Shown piece by piece: positions 35,604 through 43,766 of a DNA stretch of 51,057 bases. Below the pieces are notes generated by a model, which searched no databases, was not told the DNA's origin, and saw nothing but the letters and a program-made list of their open reading frames with translations. How positions within the stretch are numbered: position 1 is the stretch's first letter; each line of letters starts with the position of its first letter. The position numbers and the translations under genes were made by a program. The DNA comes from Verrucomicrobiota bacterium (GTDB lineage Bacteria > Verrucomicrobiota > Verrucomicrobiia > Chthoniobacterales > Chthoniobacteraceae), in assembly GCA_009885995.1 (NCBI GenBank), contig VFJQ01000094.1, positions 1 through 51,057 on the forward strand, in the 5' to 3' direction.

Positions 35604-37094
35604 ATGAAGAAACAACACCATCGAACCAAAAAAAGCGGAGCGCTGCTTGCGGCAGCGCTCCTGGTCAGCAACTCGTTTAGCTCCCTGGCAGGAGAAGTCG
35701 TCACCGACTCCAAAGTCGTCGTCGAACCGAAGAAGGAAAGCAATCCGCTTTGCTTCCTCGACGGCATGATCTGCTTTGACCTCGAAGAGCGCTTCCGTTG
35801 GGAAATCCGCGACAACAACTTCGACTTCAACGACGCGGTCAACGCTCCCACCGACGACAACTGGTTTCTCCAGCGCGCGCGCATCGGCATGAAGCTGACG
35901 CTCACCGATTGGCTGAAGGTCTATGCGCAGGCGCAGGACTCGCGAGAGATTAACTCCGACCGGGCCGACTTCCCCGGCCTCTTCGGTGCGGAAGGCGACG
36001 ACGCGTTCGATCTGCGCCAGGCATGGGTCGAGTTCGGCAATCCGAAGTCGTTCCCGCTCACGCTCAAGGTCGGCCGCCAGATTCTGAGTTACGGCGACGA
36101 GCGGCTCATCGGCGCGTTCGACTGGAACAACATCGGCCGCACGTTCGACGCCGCGAAGCTGCGCTGGGAGGAGAAGAGCTGGTCGCTCGATGCCTTCGCC
36201 TCAGCGGTCGTGGTGCCCGAGCGCAGCCAATACAACCAGAGCGACTTCGTGAACGGCACTGAGACCGATCGCCAGCAGGTCTTCTCCGGCTTGTATTTCA
36301 GCACCACGGCGATCCCGGTGCAGACGACCGATCTCTACGTGCTGCACCTGCACGAAAACGACGGCCCCGACTACCAGGCGAACCCGCTCGGCGATACGAA
36401 CTTCTTCACCCTCGGCGCGCGTGTGAAGTCCAAGCCCGGCGCCTTCGCCCCGCATGAGGACGAGGCGCTGAGCAAGGACGGCAAGGCCGTCGTCGCACCG
36501 AAACCGCCGAAGCCGATCGGCTTCGACTACGACGCCGAGTTCGCCTTCCAGACCGGCAACGTGCGCGGGCTCGACCTGACTGCGTTCGCCGTGCATGGCG
36601 GGATCGGCTACACGTTCGACACATCGTGGCTGCCGCGCCTCGGCCTCGCCTACAACTTCGGCACCGGCGATGACGATCCGGCCGATCGCAACATCCAGAC
36701 ATTCCAGAACCTCTTCCCGACAAACCACAAGTTCTACGGCCAGATGGACGTCTTCTCGTGGCAGAATATGCACGATATCGAGTTCAGCGTTAAGGTGCAG
36801 CCGGTCAAAGCGGTGACGATCAAAGCCGAATATCACGCCTTCTGGCTCGAGACGACGGAGGACTCGTGGTATCGCGCCAACGGCATCGCCACGGTGCGTC
36901 CGCTCAACACCGCCGCCCGTGACGCCGGCAACTACGCCGGGTCGGAAGCCGATCTCACGGTGACGTGGAACGTGAACAAGTATCTGCAAGTCGAAGGCGG
37001 CTACTCGCACTTCTTTGCCGGCGATTACCTCGCCGACACCGGCCCGAGCGACGACGCCGACTTCGGCTACGTGCAGGCGAAGCTGACGTTCTAA
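35604..37094 (+). CDS. Outer-membrane porin, alginate-export-family-like
   Basis: 496 residues. Signal peptide (KKSGALLAAALLVSNSFSSLAGE), then a beta-barrel-like sequence: FDLEERFRWEIRDNNFDF, WFLQRARIGMKLTLTDWLKVYAQAQDSRE and FPLTLKVGRQILSYGDERLIGAFDWNN resemble the alginate-export (AlgE-like) porin family. The terminal Phe (VQAKLTF) fits barrel assembly. It follows the ABC genes by 42 bp with an A/C-rich spacer and precedes a terminator, so it is the last gene of this operon. Its position suggests it lets nitrate or nitrite across the outer membrane. Alginate is unlikely to be the substrate. Confidence 0.82.
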   Translation: MKKQHHRTKKSGALLAAALLVSNSFSSLAGEVVTDSKVVVEPKKESNPLCFLDGMICFDLEERFRWEIRDNNFDFNDAVNAPTDDNWFLQRARIGMKLTLTDWLKVYAQAQDSREINSDRADFPGLFGAEGDDAFDLRQAWVEFGNPKSFPLTLKVGRQILSYGDERLIGAFDWNNIGRTFDAAKLRWEEKSWSLDAFASAVVVPERSQYNQSDFVNGTETDRQQVFSGLYFSTTAIPVQTTDLYVLHLHENDGPDYQANPLGDTNFFTLGARVKSKPGAFAPHEDEALSKDGKAVVAPKPPKPIGFDYDAEFAFQTGNVRGLDLTAFAVHGGIGYTFDTSWLPRLGLAYNFGTGDDDPADRNIQTFQNLFPTNHKFYGQMDVFSWQNMHDIEFSVKVQPVKAVTIKAEYHAFWLETTEDSWYRANGIATVRPLNTAARDAGNYAGSEADLTVTWNVNKYLQVEGGYSHFFAGDYLADTGPSDDADFGYVQAKLTF

Positions 37095-37114
37095 GATTCT
37101 GTCCTTGGTTGGTT

Positions 37115-37157
37115 CGGAGCGCCGTCCGGCGGTCAACCGGGCGGCGTTCTCCGTTTC
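37115..37157 (+). terminator. Probable terminator after the porin gene
   Basis: CGGAGCGCCGTCCGG (37115-37129) can pair with CCGGGCGGCGTTCTCCG (37137-37153), with a 2-nt bulge and one G-U pair, loop of 7 nt, followed by a short T-run (TTT). It begins 21 bp after the stop codon at 37094. The T-run is weak, so efficiency is uncertain. Confidence 0.6.
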
Positions 37158-37335
37158 CGGATCCGTCGCGAAACGCCCACGGATTTTGACCAACGTGTGC
37201 AATTCCCATCACCTCGTTGCCGCTTCGACCGATTCATTCGTGGATCGGCGCAGACGAAATGCGCAAGGCAGGCGAGCCGCACATGCGCCCCTCGGGACCG
37301 CATATACGGCTGAACCACAGAGACGTGGAGAGGAC

Positions 37336-37362
37336 ATGAATTGCATTCATCGTTTTTATGAA
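37336..37362. promoter_or_regulatory. Predicted operator, copy 2 (narK operon)
   Basis: ATGAA (37336-37340), N5, TTCAT (37346-37350), N7, ATGAA (37358-37362). The first two half-sites form an almost complete palindrome, ATGAAT-TGC-ATTCAT. Half-sites, spacers and the CATTCAT core equal those of copy 1 at 30472-30498. This supports control of both operons by one protein, most simply the adjacent LysR regulator. Confidence 0.7.
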
Positions 37363-37400
37363 ATCATTGAGAGTTCCGCATCTTGTCATGTGACGGGCTG

Positions 37401-37416
37401 TGGCACAGCGGCGGCT
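37401..37416 (+). promoter_or_regulatory. Sigma-54-like -24/-12 element, copy 2
   Basis: TGGCACAGCGGCGGCT, with GG-N10-GC spacing and the TGGCAC core. It shares TGGCAC and CGGCTA with copy 1 at 30537 and also begins exactly 65 bp after the start of the operator. A transcription start about 12 bp downstream would leave about 24 nt before TTG 37450. Confidence 0.5.
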
Positions 37417-37449
37417 AAGTGGCGCGGGCGAACCCACACCGACAACCAC

Positions 37450-38661
37450 TTGAAACTTTCCGATCTCAAAAACTCCGGCCACTGGCCGACGCTGGTCACC
37501 TCGTTTCTCTACTTCGATTACAGCTTCATGGTCTGGACGCTCCTCGGCGTCCTCGCCAACCAGATCGCCGCGCCGGAGTCGCTGAACCTCAGCGCGCAGC
37601 AGCGTTTCTTCATGGTCTCGGTGCCGATCCTTTTCGGCGGGGTCTTCCGGCTCGGCCTCGGCCTCCTCGTCGATCGGATCGGCGCGAAGCGCACGGGCAT
37701 CCTCGCGCAGCTCGTGGTCATCACCGGCCTCGCGGTGGCGTGGTTCGTGGGCTTGAAAAGCTACGAGGCGACGCTCGCGATGGGAGCGGTGCTCGGCGTC
37801 GCCGGCGCGAGTTTCGCCGTGTCGCTGCCATTGGCGGGCCGGTGGTATCCGCCGAATATGCAGGGTCTCGTGATGGGCCTCGCCGGCGCGGGCAACATCG
37901 GCGTGGTGATCGACTCGCTCCTCGCGCCGCGTCTCGCGGCTGCATACGGCTGGGAAGCGGTGTTCGGCTTCGCGATCATCCCCGCGGTGTTCGTCCTCGC
38001 GGTTTTCCTCATCGTGGCGAAGGAGCCGCCCATGCAGGTCGTGCCGAAAAAGGTCGGCGACTATTTCCGCATGTTCCGCGACAAGGACGTTCACTGGTTC
38101 TGCTTCTTCTACACGGTCACGTTCGGCGGCTTCGTCGGGCTCGCCTACTCGCTCGGCATGTATTTCAAGGACCGTTTCGGCCTGACGCCCTCGCAAGCTG
38201 GCGACCTCGTGGCGCTCTGCACTGCCATCGGCGCGCTCGGGCGACCGATCGGCGGCGGCATCTCGGATCGCATCGGCGGCATCCGCTCGCTCTACGTCTA
38301 TTACACCGTCGCATGCATCGCCCTCGTGCTCGGGGGAATCATCAACAACTTGTGGCTCAACGTCGCCGCGTTCTTCGTCGCGTGCGGTGCATTCGGCATG
38401 GGCAATGGCTCCGTCTTCCAGCTCCTCCCGCAGCGCTTCGGCAAGGATCTCGGCCTGATGACCGGCCTCGTCGGCTGCGGCGGCGGACTCGGCGGCTTCC
38501 TGCTCGCGAACATGATGGGCCAGAGCAAGCAGCACTTCGGCGCGTATCTGCCGGGGCTGCTCGTCTTCGCTAGCCTCTGCCTCCTCGCGCTCGTCGGCCT
38601 CAGCTTCGTGAAGACTCGCTGGCGCACCACGTGGGGCGCCGTCGCCGCTGCGCGCATCTGA
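37450..38661 (+). CDS. narK: Nitrate/nitrite MFS transporter NarK/NasA
   Basis: 403 residues. The start is placed at TTG 37450 because this gives MKLSDLKNSGHWPTLV, the usual beginning of assimilatory NarK/NasA proteins, and because the upstream frame overlaps the promoter elements. Twelve membrane helices are expected. Motif-A-like GLLVDRIGAKRTG (71-83) and the nitrate-porter-like stretch FAVSLPLAGRWYPPNMQGLVMGLAGAGNIG (122-151, read in two parts) are present. A second GRPIGGGISDRIGG loop lies in the C-terminal half. First gene of the second nitrate operon, with only 4 bp to the next gene. It provides a secondary nitrate uptake route beside the ABC transporter. Confidence 0.92.
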   Translation: MKLSDLKNSGHWPTLVTSFLYFDYSFMVWTLLGVLANQIAAPESLNLSAQQRFFMVSVPILFGGVFRLGLGLLVDRIGAKRTGILAQLVVITGLAVAWFVGLKSYEATLAMGAVLGVAGASFAVSLPLAGRWYPPNMQGLVMGLAGAGNIGVVIDSLLAPRLAAAYGWEAVFGFAIIPAVFVLAVFLIVAKEPPMQVVPKKVGDYFRMFRDKDVHWFCFFYTVTFGGFVGLAYSLGMYFKDRFGLTPSQAGDLVALCTAIGALGRPIGGGISDRIGGIRSLYVYYTVACIALVLGGIINNLWLNVAAFFVACGAFGMGNGSVFQLLPQRFGKDLGLMTGLVGCGGGLGGFLLANMMGQSKQHFGAYLPGLLVFASLCLLALVGLSFVKTRWRTTWGAVAAARI

Positions 38662-38665
38662 CCTC

Positions 38666-40294
38666 TTGAAAGTAAACCTGACCAGCTACGGCCTGCCCAA
38701 ATCCACGGACGCGGAGTCCGAGGATTCCTTCGGCGTCAAAGCGTGGGGCGAGACCGTCATCGCCGTGCTCGCCGACGGCGCGGGCGGCGCACTCAAGGGC
38801 CGCGACGCGTCGTCGCGGATCGTGAAATCGCTGGTCAGCAACTACGAAGCCCGCCCGGCCGCGTGGAGCCCGCAGAAGGCGCTCGCGGAATTCACCAAGC
38901 TGCTCAACCGCACGCTCCACCAGGAGTCGCTCGCGCTCTACGCCGCGCCGGAGATGATCTCGACGCTCTCGGTCGCGGTGATCGAAGGCAACCGGCTCTT
39001 CGGCCTCAATGTCGGCGACTCGCGCATCTACCTCGCGCGCGGCGGCACCCTCACGCGGCTCTCGGAAGACCACGTCCACGACGGAATGGAGCACGTGCTC
39101 AGCCGCGCGATCGGGCTGGAGATCGATGTCGAGCCGCACTGCTTCGAGCGCGAACTGAGCGACGGCGACATTGCCTTCCTCTGCTCGGATGGAATCAGCA
39201 ACGTGCTCAGCGAAGACGACCTCGCCGCGCGCCTCACGCATCACTCGGCGGCGCGCGCGATCGTGCAGCACGCACGCGAACTCGCCACCGAATTCAACCT
39301 CGACGACATGAGCGCGATTGTGGTCGAGGTCGCGAAGACGGGTAAGCTGCGAGCCGTGCGCGAACAGCCCCTCAGCATTCCCGAGTCACTCGCCAAGAGC
39401 GACGTGATCGACGGCTACGAACTCATCCGGCCCTTCACCGGCACGGATCGCGTGTGGCTCGCCGCAAAGGACGACCGGCGCTGGACGCTAAAGTTCGCGC
39501 CGATCGAAGCGCGCGACGACGAGACGATCCTCGAGCGTTTCGTAAAGGAAGCGTGGAACGCGAGCCGCATCGAAGGCGAACCATTTGTCGCCGCGTTCAC
39601 GCCCGAGCGCGCGACGGTGCGCTTCTACGTGCAGGAGTTCGTCGAAGCGCCGAGCCTGAAGACGCTGCTCACCTCCCGCCGACTCGGCGTGGATGAGGCG
39701 GTGCGCCTCGGAAACTTCCTGGCCGACGCCGGCGCACGGCTGCTCGCGCTCGATCTCGTCCACGGCGACCTCAAGCCCGAGAACATCCTCGCCGTCGCCG
39801 ACTACGATCGCGTGCGGTTCAAGCTCATCGACCTCGGCAGCAGCGCCGAAGTCTTCAGCGTCACGAGCCGCGCCGGCACGCCGAGCTACCTCGCGCCCGA
39901 GCGCTTCCACGGCGCGCCGATCAGCGAGCGCACTGAGATCTTCGCCATCGGCGTCACGCTTTACGAAGCGCTCACGCGCAAGTTTCCCTTCGGCGAGATC
40001 GAGCGGTTCCAGACGCCGGTCTTTCAACCGCCGAAGCGGCCCAGTGCGCTCAACGCGAACATCCCCGCGTGGCTCGACCACGTGATCCTGCGCGCGCTCT
40101 CTATCGACCCCGAGCGCCGCTACCAGCACTACAGCGAGTTGGCTTTCGACCTCGCGAACCCGGGGCGCGTCGAGCCGTTTTACCGAGCCGACGCGCCGCT
40201 GCTCGAACGCGATCCCCTCGCCTTCTACCGCACCGGATTCTGGCTGCTGTTCGCTGCCACACTCTTCCTGCTTTTCCGCCTGCTCACGCACTGA
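38666..40294 (+). CDS. Bifunctional PP2C phosphatase / Ser-Thr kinase membrane protein
   Basis: 542 residues from TTG 38666. Residues 1-222 are a PP2C phosphatase: SEDSF, LADGAGG (Asp37), GDSRIYL (Asp118), CSDGISN (Asp175), NLDDMS. Residues about 250-500 are a protein kinase: Lys276 in WTLKF, catalytic loop HGDLKPEN (366-373, Gly in place of the Arg of HRD), DLG (389-391) in place of DFG, and LAPER. The glycine loop is degenerate (FTGTDRVWLA). A membrane helix spans about 524-540. Such phosphatase-kinase fusions lie next to narK/nas genes in other bacteria, from memory, but their target is not established. It overlaps the flavoprotein gene by one base. It may adjust nitrate uptake or reduction by phosphorylation. 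Confidence 0.88.
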   Translation: MKVNLTSYGLPKSTDAESEDSFGVKAWGETVIAVLADGAGGALKGRDASSRIVKSLVSNYEARPAAWSPQKALAEFTKLLNRTLHQESLALYAAPEMISTLSVAVIEGNRLFGLNVGDSRIYLARGGTLTRLSEDHVHDGMEHVLSRAIGLEIDVEPHCFERELSDGDIAFLCSDGISNVLSEDDLAARLTHHSAARAIVQHARELATEFNLDDMSAIVVEVAKTGKLRAVREQPLSIPESLAKSDVIDGYELIRPFTGTDRVWLAAKDDRRWTLKFAPIEARDDETILERFVKEAWNASRIEGEPFVAAFTPERATVRFYVQEFVEAPSLKTLLTSRRLGVDEAVRLGNFLADAGARLLALDLVHGDLKPENILAVADYDRVRFKLIDLGSSAEVFSVTSRAGTPSYLAPERFHGAPISERTEIFAIGVTLYEALTRKFPFGEIERFQTPVFQPPKRPSALNANIPAWLDHVILRALSIDPERRYQHYSELAFDLANPGRVEPFYRADAPLLERDPLAFYRTGFWLLFAATLFLLFRLLTH

Positions 40295-42036
40295 TGCCAC
40301 CGATCCCATTCATTCCCGACAACGCGCCATTCACCGCCGAGCAACGCCAGTGGCTCAACGGCTGGCTCGCCGGACTATTCTCGAATGCCGGCACCGCGCC
40401 CACACCGAACGCGCCCGCGGCACCGCGCAAGCCGCTCACGATCCTCTACGGCTCGCAAACTGGCACTTCCGAGGCGCTCGCGAAAAAGAACGCGAAGGCG
40501 GCAGAGGCCAAGGGCTTCGCGCCGAAGCTCGTGTGCATGGAGAAGTTCGACACCGTCGATCTCACGAAGGAGGAGCGCATGCTCGTCATCACCAGCACCT
40601 ACGGCGACGGCGATCCGCCGGACAATGCGCAGCCATTCTGGAGTTGGCTGGTGAGCGATGCCGCGCCGCGGCTGGAGAAGACGAAGTTTTCCGTGCTCGC
40701 GCTCGGCGACACGAATTATCCGATGTTCTGCGAGTTCGGAAAAAAGTGCGACGCACGCCTCGAAGCCCTCGGCGCAAAGCGCGTGCATCCACGCGTGGAT
40801 TGCGACGTGGACTACGAGACGGCGGCGAATGCGTGGAGCGAAGCGGCACTCGCGGCGCTCGCCGGTGCGAATGGGACTGTGACCGCGGCATCCGCAGAAG
40901 CTGCCACCATCGAGGCACCACCGATCACCACGCACGATCGGAAGCACCCCTTCGCCGCCCGCCTCGCGGCGAATCTGAAGCTCACCCGCGATGGCTCGGA
41001 AAAAGAGGTGCGCCATTTCGAGATCGCGCTCGCGGGTAGTGGCACCACTTACGAAGTCGGCGATGCGCTCGGTGTGATGCCGACAAACTGCCCGCAGCTC
41101 GTCGCCGATGTGCTCGCCGCGCTCGGGTGCGATGGCGAGGAGGCTGTGAAGACCGAGGCCGGCGAACTCCCATTGCGCCTCGCGCTCGCGCAGCACTTCG
41201 ACATCGCGAAACCCTCGACCGATCTGCTCAAGGCCGCCGCCGCACGGAATCCCGACGGCGAACTCGCAGCGCTTCTCGATCCCGCGCGGCGCGAGGAGTT
41301 GAAGAAATTCCTGTGGGGCCGCGAGGTCATCGACTTCATCGCGGGGTTCAGCGCCACCGACCTCATCGCCGTGCTGAAGAAGCTCCAGCCGCGGCTATAC
41401 TCCATCGCATCGAGCCTCGCGGCGCATCCCGACGAAGTGCATCTCACCGTCGGCTCCGTGCGCTACACTGCGCATGGCCGCGCTCGCAAAGGCGTGTGCT
41501 CCACCTTCCTCGCCGACCGCTGCGCCGCCGATACCGCGCTGCCCGTGTGGGTGCAGCCATCGCATGGCTTCAAGCTGCCCGCCGACGCGAGCCGCGACAT
41601 CATCATGGTCGGGCCGGGCACGGGCATCGCGCCGTTCCGCGCATTCCTCGAAGAGCGCGAGATCGCCGGCGCGAATGGCCGCAACTGGCTCTTCTTCGGC
41701 GATCAGCGTCGCGCCCTCGACTACCTCTACGAAGACACGCTCGAAGCGTGGCGCACCGGCGGCCACCTCGCGCGGCTAGACCTCGCCTTCTCGCGCGACC
41801 AGGCGGAGAAAATCTACGTGCAGCAGCGGATGCTCGAGAGCGCCGCGGAGTTGTGGGCGTGGCTGGAGGGCGGCGCGCACTTCTATGTCTGCGGCGATGC
41901 CAGCCGCATGGCGAAGGACGTGGACGCCGCGCTGCACAAAGTCTGCGAGACCATCGGCGGCCTCAGCGCCGACGCGGCTGCCGAATACGTGAAGAAGCTG
42001 AAATCCGAAAAGCGCTATCAGCGCGACGTTTACTGA
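40294..42036 (+). CDS. Diflavin reductase, sulfite-reductase-flavoprotein-like (CysJ family)
   Basis: 580 residues from ATG 40294 (TGATG overlap). Flavodoxin domain at about 48-190 with GSQTGTSEALAKK, STYGDGDPPDNA and LGDTNYPMFCEFGKK. The FAD part has RLYSIASS and GVCSTFLADR. The NADPH part has MVGPGTGIAPFRAFLEER and LFFGDQR, and the C terminus ends KRYQRDVY as in CysJ. Near the N terminus TAEQRQWLNGWLAG resembles the start of CysJ and, notably, of the NirA encoded next. It should move electrons from NADPH through FAD and FMN to a partner, most likely NirA or NasC here, since no CysI sulfite reductase gene is present. A sulfite role is less likely. Confidence 0.88.
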   Translation: MPPIPFIPDNAPFTAEQRQWLNGWLAGLFSNAGTAPTPNAPAAPRKPLTILYGSQTGTSEALAKKNAKAAEAKGFAPKLVCMEKFDTVDLTKEERMLVITSTYGDGDPPDNAQPFWSWLVSDAAPRLEKTKFSVLALGDTNYPMFCEFGKKCDARLEALGAKRVHPRVDCDVDYETAANAWSEAALAALAGANGTVTAASAEAATIEAPPITTHDRKHPFAARLAANLKLTRDGSEKEVRHFEIALAGSGTTYEVGDALGVMPTNCPQLVADVLAALGCDGEEAVKTEAGELPLRLALAQHFDIAKPSTDLLKAAAARNPDGELAALLDPARREELKKFLWGREVIDFIAGFSATDLIAVLKKLQPRLYSIASSLAAHPDEVHLTVGSVRYTAHGRARKGVCSTFLADRCAADTALPVWVQPSHGFKLPADASRDIIMVGPGTGIAPFRAFLEEREIAGANGRNWLFFGDQRRALDYLYEDTLEAWRTGGHLARLDLAFSRDQAEKIYVQQRMLESAAELWAWLEGGAHFYVCGDASRMAKDVDAALHKVCETIGGLSADAAAEYVKKLKSEKRYQRDVY

Positions 42037-42038
42037 CC

Positions 42039-43766
42039 ATGAGCACCTCGACCCTGCCCATCGACTCGATCGCCGGCGCACCGCTGACGCCCGACCAAGC
42101 CAGCTACCTTACCGGGTTCTTCGCCGGCGCAGCCGCGCGCGGGCTGCGCTTCAGCGACGTGGAGGCGACACCACTGCCGAAGAAGACGGTGAACCTCGAC
42201 GACCTCATCTTCGAGGAGCGCGTGAAGCACGAACTGCATCCGCTCGACACCTACCAGGACCTGCTCGACAACGCCGTCCACAACAAGGCGCCCGACAAGG
42301 AGGAGATCTTCCGCTTCAAGTGGAACGGCCTCTTCTTCCTCACGCCGAACAAGGAAGCCTTCATGGCGCGGCTGCGCATCCCCGGCGGGATCGTGAAGAC
42401 CTACCAACTCCGCGAGCTCGCGCACATCGCGAAGGAGATTACGACCGGCTATGTGCAGATCACCACGCGGGCGAATTTCCAGATCCGGCTCATCGAGCCG
42501 AAGGACGCGCCGGAGTTTCTGCGCCGCGTGCAGTCGGTCGGCCTGCACACCCGCGGCGCGGGCGCGGACAACATCCGCAACCTCACGGGCAACCCGACCG
42601 CGGGCGTCGATCCGCAGGAGCTGATCGACGTGCGACCCTTCGTCGATGAACTCGCTCACATCATCATCAACGACCGCTCGTTCTACGACCTGCCGCGCAA
42701 GTTCAACATCGCCTACGACGGCGGCGGGCTGATCGGCTCCGTCGAAGACACGAACGACATCGGCGTGAAAGCGGTGAAGGGCGGCGACGACGTTTTCTTC
42801 CGCATCGCGGTCGGCGGCGCAACGGGGCACAAGGCGTTCGCGCGCGACCTCGGCGTGCTGGTGAAACCGGCGGAGATCAACAAGGTCGTCGTCGCGCTCG
42901 TGCGCGTTTTCATCGCGAACGGCAACCGCACCGACCGGAAGAAGGCGCGGCTCAAGCACCTGCTCGAGAAGTGGACGCTCGATCAGTATCTCGCCGAGAC
43001 GGAGAAACTGCTCGGCTCCGAACTCCAGCGCGCGGCCTTCGATCCCGCGCAGATGATCTACCCGAGCCAGGAGCTGCCGCACTCCCACGTCGGTGTGTAT
43101 GCACAGAAGCAGAAGGGGCTCAACTTCGTCGGCGTCGCCGTGCCGGTCGGGCAGATCACGGCGAAGCAGATGATCCGCATCGCCGAGATCGCCGATCTGT
43201 ATGGCTCGGGCGAAGTGCGGCTGACGGTTTGGCAGAACTTCATTATCCCGAACGTGCCCGATGCCTACGTCGCGACCGTGAAGAAAGCGGTGTGCAAGCT
43301 CGGCTTCGACACGGAGCAGTCGAACCTCCGCAGCGGCATCATCGCCTGCACGGGCAACAGCTACTGTAAGTTCGCGCAGGCCGACACGAAGGGCCACGCG
43401 CTCGCGCTGAGCGCCTACCTCGACAAACGCGTGAAGCTCGACGCGCCGGTGAATATTCACCTCACCGGCTGCCCGAATTCGTGCGCGCAGCACTACATGG
43501 GCGACATCGGCCTGCTCGGCAAGAAGGTGAAGCGCGCGGGCGAAACGCTCGACGGCTACCACGTGTTCGTCGGCGGCGGCTTCGGGAAGAATCAGGCCGT
43601 GGGCCGGCAGGTCTTCGCGAGCATCCCGCACGATGAACTCGCGCCGCTGATGGAGAAGATGCTGCGCGGCTATCTGCGGCATCGCGCGGAAGGCGAAGGC
43701 TTTCAGGCCTTCACCGCGCGGCACGATGTGAACACGCTCCAGGGGATTTTCTCGAATGAGGAGTAG
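42039..43766 (+). CDS. nirA: Siroheme nitrite reductase NirA
   Basis: 575 residues from ATG 42039. Typical NirA/sulfite reductase repeat structure with two ferredoxin-like halves and two siroheme/4Fe-4S halves. The cluster ligands are Cys437 and Cys443 (CTGNSYC) and Cys478 and Cys482 (CPNSC). Substrate-side residues appear in TGYVQITTRANFQIR and NIRNLTGNPTAGVD. Reduces nitrite to ammonium with six electrons in the cytoplasm. The N terminus has TPDQASYLTGFFAG, like the neighbouring flavoprotein. It overlaps the next gene by 11 nt. Electrons could come from the diflavin reductase or from ferredoxin. Sulfite reductase is the alternative, but the nitrate operon favours NirA. Confidence 0.92.
   Translation: MSTSTLPIDSIAGAPLTPDQASYLTGFFAGAAARGLRFSDVEATPLPKKTVNLDDLIFEERVKHELHPLDTYQDLLDNAVHNKAPDKEEIFRFKWNGLFFLTPNKEAFMARLRIPGGIVKTYQLRELAHIAKEITTGYVQITTRANFQIRLIEPKDAPEFLRRVQSVGLHTRGAGADNIRNLTGNPTAGVDPQELIDVRPFVDELAHIIINDRSFYDLPRKFNIAYDGGGLIGSVEDTNDIGVKAVKGGDDVFFRIAVGGATGHKAFARDLGVLVKPAEINKVVVALVRVFIANGNRTDRKKARLKHLLEKWTLDQYLAETEKLLGSELQRAAFDPAQMIYPSQELPHSHVGVYAQKQKGLNFVGVAVPVGQITAKQMIRIAEIADLYGSGEVRLTVWQNFIIPNVPDAYVATVKKAVCKLGFDTEQSNLRSGIIACTGNSYCKFAQADTKGHALALSAYLDKRVKLDAPVNIHLTGCPNSCAQHYMGDIGLLGKKVKRAGETLDGYHVFVGGGFGKNQAVGRQVFASIPHDELAPLMEKMLRGYLRHRAEGEGFQAFTARHDVNTLQGIFSNEE

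Larger units (their letters stand above)
37095..37449 (+). other. Intergenic region between the two nitrate operons
   Basis: 355 bp without a gene. It holds a terminator (37115-37157), about 180 bp with no structure I can name, and the operator (37336-37362) and promoter-like element (37401-37416) of the second operon. The narK reading frame is open through all of this, but the promoter elements make coding use unlikely. Confidence 0.7.

Noticed and set aside
37310..37333. AACCACAGAGACGTGGAGAGG, similar to a common dispersed repeat
   Set aside because: It resembles, from memory, ACCACAGAGACAC-type repeats seen in many genomes, but only one short copy is present and no structure supports it.
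37105..37449. 115-codon N-terminal extension of NarK
   Set aside because: Open frame only. It overlaps a terminator and the promoter elements, and the protein without it begins like other NarK/NasA proteins.
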